Source: Planctomycetota bacterium (GTDB lineage Bacteria > Planctomycetota > UBA1135 > UBA2386). From it: a stretch of 12,551 bases of DNA. The DNA lies in assembly GCA_020425885.1 (NCBI GenBank), contig JAGQRA010000944.1:1-12551 (forward strand), written 5' to 3'. Under the pieces are notes generated by a model. The model saw only the letters and a program-made list of their open reading frames with translations. It did not search any database and was not told where the DNA came from. Positions 7,318-12,551 of this stretch are shown piece by piece. The stretch's first letter is position 1, and every line of letters starts with the position of its first letter. Made by a program: the position numbers and the translations under genes.

Positions 7318-7410
7318 GCGTTGGTCCTGGGGCGTCGGCTCCCGACCTTGCCATCGGGCGCTCGGCGATCCGACTTGAGCCCGGCGCTGCCCGATGCGCG
7401 GCGTCATCGC

Positions 7411-7424
7411 CGGCGTGCACGCCG
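7411..7424. repeat. 14-bp perfect palindrome between the Kelch and methyltransferase genes
   Basis: CGGCGTGCACGCCG is self-complementary and can fold as a 5-bp stem with a TGCA loop. It lies 27 bases past the Kelch stop codon and 94 bases before the downstream methyltransferase start. Nearby, CATCGGGC (7352-7359) and GCCCGATG (7389-7396) form a second inverted pair with a 29-base spacer. No T-tract follows on the minus strand. It could be a terminator stem, an operator or chance in GC-rich DNA. Confidence 0.25.
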
Positions 7425-7450
7425 CGTTCTGCCGCGGATACAGCCGTACC

Positions 7451-9601
7451 TCAACGGCCGATCGCGAGTTCGAGCCCGCCGCTGAGCGAGAGACCCGACG
7501 CCGGCACGTCGAGGACCGCGGCCTGAGCGTGGATCGCAAGGCCGGCGAACGCGTTGCCCGCGGGAATCGGCAACGGCAGGACCGCCGTGCCTGTCGTCGA
7601 TCCGACCATCGTGGCGATGATCGGCTGGTCGACGAGCAGACTGCAGGAAGCGAACAGATCGATGCGGCGGGCGGTGAAGCCGAGGGCGAAGGCGGCGAGC
7701 TGGTTCGTTCCGGCCGACACCGCGAGCGCGAACGCCGCATTGCCCACGGTCGGAAGACCTGACGCCGCGATCGTCGCCGCCGATCCGCTACCGACACATC
7801 CGCCGCCATAGGGCGTCACCGCGGCGCGCGCCGCGCCGAAGGCCCAGACGCCCGGGGTCGCCGAGCTGCCCGTCGGCGCGTTGACGATGCCGCCGAACAG
7901 GACGACCTCGTTCGCGAGCGGGTCGAGGGCCGCGATCGGACTGCGACAGGCGAGCGGGCAATCGGGCAGCCGCACCCAGGCCTGCCCGTTCAGCTGCCAG
8001 ACCTCTTCGGACATGCCGCCTGACACCGTCGGCAGCACCTGACCGCCGAGCATCAGAACGCGGTTGCCGCTGCCGAGCAGCGCCGCTGCGTAGCGCCCGA
8101 CCGGCTGCGGGCCGACGATGACCCGCTGCGTCCACGCGACGCCATCCCAGTCCCAGACGTCGTTCTCGTAGGTCGACGCGGCGAAGGCACGCGCGCCGCC
8201 GAACATCGCGACGGTTCCGTTGCCGAAGTCGTAGGCCATCGCGGCACCGAGGCGAGGGGCGGGTCCGACCAGCGGCGTCACGTCGGACCAGTCGACGCCG
8301 TCCCATTCCCATACCTGGTCGCTGATGCCGAAGCTCGTCGAGCCGCCGAACAACACGGTCCGGCCGCGCGCGACGTCGTATGCGATCGCGGCGAACTGGG
8401 TCGGCGGCGGCGAGCGTGTCGGAGTGCGCTGTGACCACGTGGCCGCGACGTCATCCCAGATCCAGGTCTCACCGGCCGGAGTGAACAGCACGGCCTGCTG
8501 CCGCACGATGTCGTAGGCAAGGACAGCCGAGGCCGGGTTCGGCCGCGTCGGCGTCGTCACGTCCTGCCAGCTGCGACTGCCGTGATCCCACCGCAGCGTC
8601 TCGTGGTACGAGGTCAGCAGCGCGTGACCGGCGAAGTCACCGAAGGCGAGGGCGAGAGCTGAGCGGGAAGCGGCGTAGCTCGCCCGCGTCCAGCTCCGAC
8701 TGCCGGGATCGAACTGCCAGGTGTCGGTGGTCTCGGCACCGCCGTGCAACACGAACCGCCGAGCCGCGGCATCGTAGGTGAATCCCGGCGCGTTCCGTTC
8801 CCCGGGATTGACCGGCGTCGGGATCTGCTGCCACTGCTGGCCGTCCCAGCTCCAGGCGTCCGTGTTGACTGGGGACGAGCCCGAACCGACGACGCGACCA
8901 CCGACGAGGACGCATTGGCCGCGATGCCGGTCGCAGGCGATGGCCGCACCGATGAGTCGCGGCGGCGGTGACGGCGTCGGCCGCAGCGACCACGTCGACG
9001 CCGTGTACTCCCACGTGTCCTGGCGCGGCGGCGCGAACAGGCCGCCGTCGTAGCCGCCGAACAGCACCAGCGTGTTGCGCGCCGCATCGAACGTCATCAG
9101 GGCCCCCGACCGCGGCCCGGGATTGGGAGTCGCGAGCGGCACCCGCGTCCAGATGGAGCCGTCCCATTCCCACTGGTCGGCAAGCAGGACGCCATCGTAG
9201 AGCACGAGCCTGCCTCGCGCGGTGTCGAAGGCCGCGGCGACCCCGGTCCGCGGTGACGGTGCGACGGGTGTTCCGCGCCGAACCCAATCGATGCCGTCCC
9301 ACTCCCAGGTATCGTCGAGCATCGCGCCGAGCGCGGCGATGCCGCCGAAGACGATGGCGACCCGGCGGCCCGGATCGTAGGCCAGGACGTAGCTGCTGCG
9401 CGCGCTCGGCGCGGTCGTCGGGCGCCGCAGGAACCAACCGCCGGCGTCGCGCTCCCAGGTTTCGAGTTCGGTCAACGGGTCGCGCCGGCTGGTCGCGAGC
9501 ACTCGTCCCGCCGTGTCGGCAAAGCACAATCGCGGGCTGCCGGTGCCGGCCGCCACGACGGCGAGCAGCGGGAGGGGGCGGGCCGTCATGTTGCCATCCA
9601 T
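7451..9601 (-). CDS. Exported Kelch-like beta-propeller surface protein with conserved C-terminal domain
   Basis: A protein of about 716 residues. After a weak hydrophobic leader (ARPLPLLAVVAAGTG) come about 11 Kelch-like units plus a leading partial one, each near 45-50 residues with the pattern AYD..RGR.VLFGG....DxWEWDG..W followed by a Pro-Arg linker. Clear instances are LAYDPGRRVAIVFGG, DDTWEWDGIDWVRR, AAFDTARGRLVLYDG, MTFDAARNTLVLFGG, AYDVARGRTVLFGG and ENDVWDWDGVAWTQR. The last 119 residues, starting at YGGGCVGSGS and ending GLELAIGR, form the domain also found in the neighbouring secreted proteins. Start choice is uncertain: ATG 9601, ATG 9589 (closer to the hydrophobic stretch) and GTG 9634 are all in frame, with no strong Shine-Dalgarno sequence. 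Proteins of this build are typical of cell-surface or extracellular adhesion and binding roles. No catalytic galactose-oxidase residues are recognised. Confidence 0.88.
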   Translation of the reverse strand: MDGNMTARPLPLLAVVAAGTGSPRLCFADTAGRVLATSRRDPLTELETWERDAGGWFLRRPTTAPSARSSYVLAYDPGRRVAIVFGGIAALGAMLDDTWEWDGIDWVRRGTPVAPSPRTGVAAAFDTARGRLVLYDGVLLADQWEWDGSIWTRVPLATPNPGPRSGALMTFDAARNTLVLFGGYDGGLFAPPRQDTWEYTASTWSLRPTPSPPPRLIGAAIACDRHRGQCVLVGGRVVGSGSSPVNTDAWSWDGQQWQQIPTPVNPGERNAPGFTYDAAARRFVLHGGAETTDTWQFDPGSRSWTRASYAASRSALALAFGDFAGHALLTSYHETLRWDHGSRSWQDVTTPTRPNPASAVLAYDIVRQQAVLFTPAGETWIWDDVAATWSQRTPTRSPPPTQFAAIAYDVARGRTVLFGGSTSFGISDQVWEWDGVDWSDVTPLVGPAPRLGAAMAYDFGNGTVAMFGGARAFAASTYENDVWDWDGVAWTQRVIVGPQPVGRYAAALLGSGNRVLMLGGQVLPTVSGGMSEEVWQLNGQAWVRLPDCPLACRSPIAALDPLANEVVLFGGIVNAPTGSSATPGVWAFGAARAAVTPYGGGCVGSGSAATIAASGLPTVGNAAFALAVSAGTNQLAAFALGFTARRIDLFASCSLLVDQPIIATMVGSTTGTAVLPLPIPAGNAFAGLAIHAQAAVLDVPASGLSLSGGLELAIGR

Positions 9602-9667
9602 GCGGTGATTAGCCTGCGTGAAGGCCCGGGTCACCGCGGCAAGCGGGCGGCGTCGGCGCGGGCGCGT

Positions 9668-10600
9668 TCAGGTGCCGATCCGATACTCCAGTCCCGCGGA
9701 GAACGCGAGGCCATGCGAGGCGCCGGCGTCGAACAGCACCGACTGGACATCGATGTTGACGCCGCACAGCGCCGTATTGTTGGGGATCGGGACCCCGAAT
9801 TGCGCCCCGGCCGCCGGCACGGTGAGGATCACGCTGGCCATGACCTGCACGAGCGCGGTGCCGCCGAACGCGGTCGGCGTGTTGTCGCGCAGGAAGCCGA
9901 ACACCAGCGCGCCGAGAACGGATGTCGTCGTCGAACTGCCGATCAGCAAGGTCGGCGTCGTACCGAGCACCGGGTTGGCCGCCGACGTCAGACTCGGGAC
10001 GCCATTGCTGCCGGCGTGACCGGCGCCGTAGTTGGTCCAGCTCGCGGGTGAGCTGACCCAGGTCCGGAACGACAGGTCCCAGACCGACAGCGGCGTGGTC
10101 TGCCGGATGAAGACCTGACCCGGTGCATACGACCCGCCGGGCGCTTCGCCCCACCATGCGTAGCTCGCCGCGCCGGGCAGGTTCGGGCTCGTGAGCGCGA
10201 GGCCGAGCAGCTGACCGGCGCTGACCGCGACGTTGAACGGGGTCAGATCGACCAGCAGCGGGCCGCGCGTGGTCGGCACCTGGGCCGGCGCGATCGTCAC
10301 CGTCGCCAGCGAGGTCGTCGTCGGCACGCCGGCGGCATCCGTCGTCACGATGTCGACCTGCAGGTTGTTGGTGTTGATGCCGCGGTGGTGGTTGATGTGG
10401 CTGATCTCGACGAAGGTGAGCTGCCCGGTCCAGCCGACCGTGAAGGTCTGCGTCACGGGCTGGTTGGCCGTGATCTCGAGGCCGTTGGTCTGCGGGTTGG
10501 GCAGATAGGACTGGTCGAGACAGCCCTGCGCGGCGGCGGCGATGGTCAGAACGAACGGAACGAAGCAGGCCAGGTCAGGTGAGGGCACGGTGATCTCCAT
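9668..10600 (-). CDS. Secreted two-domain beta-sandwich protein with the shared C-terminal domain
   Basis: A 310-residue exported protein of unknown function. The signal peptide is residues 1-25, with the hydrophobic core CFVPFVLTIAAAA and likely cleavage before QGCLDQ. Residues 27-185 resemble a carbohydrate-binding or jelly-roll domain of the kind seen at the front of anchored surface proteins: VTQTFTVGWTGQLTFVEIS (49-67), LLVDLTPFNVAVSAGQLLG (115-133), YAPGQVFIRQTT (158-169) and WDLSFRTWV (174-182). Residues 191-310 (YGAGHAGSNG to LEYRIGT) match in length and pattern the terminal domain of the Kelch gene downstream. The ATG at 10600 is preferred because it directly precedes the signal peptide; the frame extends upstream without a credible start. 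A TACGAT box lies 12 bases before the ATG and no Shine-Dalgarno sequence is seen. Probably cell-surface; no enzyme motif is found. Confidence 0.85.
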   Translation of the reverse strand: MEITVPSPDLACFVPFVLTIAAAAQGCLDQSYLPNPQTNGLEITANQPVTQTFTVGWTGQLTFVEISHINHHRGINTNNLQVDIVTTDAAGVPTTTSLATVTIAPAQVPTTRGPLLVDLTPFNVAVSAGQLLGLALTSPNLPGAASYAWWGEAPGGSYAPGQVFIRQTTPLSVWDLSFRTWVSSPASWTNYGAGHAGSNGVPSLTSAANPVLGTTPTLLIGSSTTTSVLGALVFGFLRDNTPTAFGGTALVQVMASVILTVPAAGAQFGVPIPNNTALCGVNIDVQSVLFDAGASHGLAFSAGLEYRIGT

Positions 10601-10746
10601 TGCGGGGTGCGCATCGTAGCCGACGACGCTCGCCCCCGCCCGGGCGTGCGAAATCCGCCAGAAACCCCGTGACGCAGGCGACGGGCGCCTGCTGCTGAGC
10701 CTGGAGCGGCGATGTCGTCGCCCGCGATCCCTACCACGAGAATCCC
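10601..10746. promoter_or_regulatory. Divergent promoter region between two secreted-protein genes
   Basis: This 146-base gap lies between divergent start codons. The minus strand carries TACGAT (10618-10613), a plausible -10 box preceded by GGC. For the plus gene the best candidate is CCTACCACGAG (10731-10741), which is weak and very close to the ATG. A 10-bp palindrome CGCCCGGGCG occurs in the left half, but such strings are common at this GC content. No RNA gene or small reading frame is convincing. Confidence 0.3.
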
Positions 10747-12019
10747 ATGAATCACCACTCGATCCTCGAGGCGGCAACTCTCGTCGCCATTCTCGCTGCC
10801 GGCACTACGGCCCAGCAGCCTCAGCAGCCGCACGCGGCGTTGTTCACCCCTTCGTCGGCCGAGGAAACGCGCTCCGGCAGCGCGGGAACCGTGCTGCGCG
10901 GCCTCAACGCGCGGACGATCGCGGTCGTCACGCCGGAGCCGTCGCTCAGGTACTCGGCCGAGAAGCTCTCCGGCGACCTCGGGTTTCGCTCGCTCGCCGG
11001 CGACGAGGACGGCGACGGCAGCCTGACCAACCTCCACCTCGGCCAGGAGATCGATGCCGTGACCGTGTTGCCGTACGAGGGCGACGGCCTCGCCGGCATC
11101 CCGCGCACGACGCCGGTCTCGCTGTACGAGACCTTCATCTCACCGCGACGCGATCACTACACCTTCGTCAGCGGCGGCGATGGCCTGCGCAAGGGTGACT
11201 GCGGTCGCTTCGTCCGGACCGCGGCCGGCAACGGTCAGGTCGAGTACTTCATCACCGCCGAACAGATCATCGCGGCGCTCAACATGATCGACCCGAGCAC
11301 CGGCCGGCAACTCGTCGCCGACGACATCAACCTCGACGCCATCACGGTCAGCCTGGACCGACACGTCTACCTGTCGTTCGCGGACGATCACGTCCTGCAG
11401 CTCTCTCGCGACGGCACCACCGGCAACTACCTGCTCGCGGACGGCGCCATCGCCGTCATCCCGGGGCCGACCTGGAACCCGACCAGCGATGGCCGGGTCG
11501 CCGCCGTGACGCCGGCCAGCGGGCAGATCGTGTTCTCGGAGTCGGCCGTCGACACCATGGTCGACAACTCGAACATCGCCGATGTCACGGCGGGCCACCC
11601 GACCCACATCGACGACACGACCGGTCTCGCGATCGACATCGATACCGCCTCGCAGTTCCTGCACTACTGGCACAACGCGGCGGGCTACACCAACTACTAC
11701 CTCGACCACCTGCTGATCAGCGGCGAGTCGTTGAGCGGCTGTGGCGTGATCTCGACCATCAACTACGGTTCGATCGGCACGCTCAACGCCGTGCCGTTTC
11801 CCCGAGTACTACCTCAACCTCTGGCCGGCCCCGCTCGGCACCAGCCCGTTCCCGTTCGTGCTGTCGAAGCTCGTACCGCTCACCGCGGCCGGCGACGGCT
11901 GGTTCGGTTCGATGACCGACAACTGGCCGCCCGGCTTCGGCGGCGCCCTGCTGCACCAGGCCGCGGCGCTCGACCTGGCCGGCAACTACCACCTGAGCAC
12001 GCCGGGCACGATCGAGTAG
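10747..12019 (+). CDS. Secreted protein of unknown function, interrupted by a one-base frameshift near its C-terminus
   Basis: The signal peptide is MNHHSILEAATLVAILAAGTTAQ, with likely cleavage after AQ (23). The mature part is acidic and beta-rich, with an EF-hand-like DEDGDGSLTN (86-95) and segments such as YETFISPRRDHYTFVSGGDG and TGLAIDIDTASQFLHYWHN. No family is recognised. The original frame is natural up to Phe351-Pro352 (11797-11802), then turns arginine-rich and continues to a stop at 12109-12111, overlapping the opposite-strand gene. Skipping one C of the TTTCCCC run (11797-11803) instead gives PEYYLNLWPAPLG and then FGGALLHQAAALDLAGNYHL, ending at the TAG at 12017-12019. That makes a 423-residue product whose tail resembles the end of the neighbours' shared domain. 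The change may be a sequencing error, a real mutation or programmed slippage. Uncorrected, the product is 454 residues (10747-12111). Confidence 0.75.
11797..11803 (+). other. Frameshift site TTTCCCC
   Basis: The codons are TTT CCC followed by CGA in the original frame. Dropping one C restores a reading frame with normal composition (P-E-Y-Y-L-N-L-W) that ends 4 bases before the convergent gene. Homopolymer runs are common places for base-call errors and for real slippage, and CCC-C is known as a +1 slip-prone string. The sequence alone cannot decide between them. Confidence 0.75.
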
Positions 12020-12023
12020 CGAC

Positions 12024-12551
12024 CTACAACCCCGAGCCCCAGATCGACTGCATCGGCGTGGCGACGAAGCCAGCGGGGTCGCCTGAGCAGAAGGCGAAGT
12101 TCTGGTTGTAGATCGGGCCGAAGCGCGGCGGCACCCAGAGCGGCATCGGGAACGTCGCCGTGCCACCCGGGCCGGTGAAGGCGATGCTGGTGACGAGCGT
12201 GCGCGAGGCCAGCGCGAAACCGATCGGGCAGCCGTTGACGTTGAGCATGAGCCAGGTCGGGCCGAGACGGAAGTCGAAGGCGAACAGCACCAGCTGGCTC
12301 GGCGGCAAACCGCCGAGGCGGATGCCCCACGCCGGATTGCCGGCGCTCATCACGCTCGTCGTCGATTGCCGCGGTCCGGGCGCGTAGCTCGGGCACGGGC
12401 AGCTCGCGCCGAATCCCGGCGGATTGGTCGCCGGCGCGCCGACGTAGGCGATGCCGGCGTTCATCGGCGGGCCGACCGGGAACGGCATCGGCAGCGGCAG
12501 CGTGACGTCGTCGACGAGACCGCCGCCGGTGACGTAGATCGGCATCACACC
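12024..12551 (-). CDS. Surface protein carrying two copies of the shared C-terminal domain (5' end beyond window)
   Basis: The frame is open to the right edge, so only the last 175 residues are visible and the start is unknown. Residues near the edge (VDDVTLPLPMPFPVGPPMN, then GIAYVGAPAT) look like the end of one copy of the domain, because they parallel GTATFPMPLWVPPRFGPIY and NQNFAFCSG in the complete final copy. That copy begins at FGASCPCPSY and ends with MQSIWGSGL at the stop codon 12024-12026. It contains the hallmark segments seen in the neighbours: a Gly/Cys opening, LVLFAFDFRLG in the middle, a Pro-rich FPMPLWVPP, and an aromatic/Gln strand before the end. Probably a secreted or surface protein. 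Its stop is only 4 bases from the restored stop of the convergent plus-strand gene. Confidence 0.8.
   Translation of the reverse strand, partial: GVMPIYVTGGGLVDDVTLPLPMPFPVGPPMNAGIAYVGAPATNPPGFGASCPCPSYAPGPRQSTTSVMSAGNPAWGIRLGGLPPSQLVLFAFDFRLGPTWLMLNVNGCPIGFALASRTLVTSIAFTGPGGTATFPMPLWVPPRFGPIYNQNFAFCSGDPAGFVATPMQSIWGSGL

Noticed and set aside
5776..7485. Plus-strand open frame of 569 codons overlapping DUF4256 and the opposite methyltransferase
   Set aside because: It begins inside the DUF4256 gene in another frame and continues antisense to a gene with SAM motifs; no recognisable protein features.
9602..9667. Possible hairpin around GTGAAGGCCCGGGTCAC in the gap between two surface-protein genes
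   Set aside because: Only four base pairs are certain around a GC-rich centre and no T-run follows on either strand; this is not distinguishable from background.
10601..10777. Longer N-terminus for the beta-sandwich protein (frame open to 10777)
   Set aside because: It would put a basic, non-hydrophobic stretch before a good signal peptide and overlap the start of the divergent gene. The ATG at 10600 fits better.
12020..12111. Original-frame tail of the plus-strand secreted gene beyond 12019
   Set aside because: After the TTTCCCC run the original frame is arginine-rich shadow sequence and overlaps the opposite-strand gene; the shifted frame gives a natural end at 12019.

Overview
This is a GC-rich window (roughly two thirds G+C) in which almost every base is coding. 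No tRNA, rRNA, CRISPR array, transposase or integrase is visible, and no gap between genes exceeds about 160 bases. The gene content resembles a planctomycete-type bacterium: several large secreted proteins share a glycine- and proline-rich C-terminal beta domain, HEAT and beta-propeller repeats sit on exported proteins, and most starts lack a clear Shine-Dalgarno sequence. The phylum is an inference from style, because no ribosomal or other marker gene is present.

Left block (1-5379, all minus strand), read in the direction of transcription from the right. It starts with an exported HEAT-repeat plus PQQ-like beta-propeller protein (5379-3805). A polytopic membrane protein with a UbiA-like layout (3771-2872) follows, overlapping by 4 bases a class I SAM-dependent methyltransferase (2875-2228). 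After a 125-base gap that holds a perfect 16-bp palindrome and a -10-like hexamer come pseB (2102-1131) and pseC (1106 to beyond the left edge). PseB and PseC carry out the first two steps of pseudaminic-acid-type nonulosonate synthesis (UDP-GlcNAc dehydration/epimerisation, then C4 amination). This suggests a surface-glycan or glycoprotein locus continuing to the left.

Middle (5380-7450). A divergent promoter region leads rightward into a DUF4256 protein (5540-6106), an intact and strongly conserved member of a family of unknown function. It converges, 8 bases apart, on a 400-residue Methyltransf_24-type protein (7317-6115) with a long helical C-terminal extension.

Right block (7451-12551) is an array of exported surface proteins: an approximately 716-residue protein with about 11 Kelch-like blades (9601-7451), a 310-residue beta-sandwich protein (10600-9668), a divergently transcribed secreted protein (10747-12019), and the 3' end of another gene entering from the right edge (12551-12024). 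At least three of these four end in recognisably the same domain of about 120 residues, and the last one also seems to carry the end of a second copy. The plus-strand gene appears to have a fourth, divergent copy, but it is cut off by a one-base frameshift at a TTTCCCC run (11797-11803). Reading through in the shifted frame gives a natural-looking C-terminus that stops 4 bases before the convergent neighbour. No enzyme cassette of an unknown defence or biosynthetic system is visible. The most notable signals are the shared surface domain and the frameshift that separates it from one protein.
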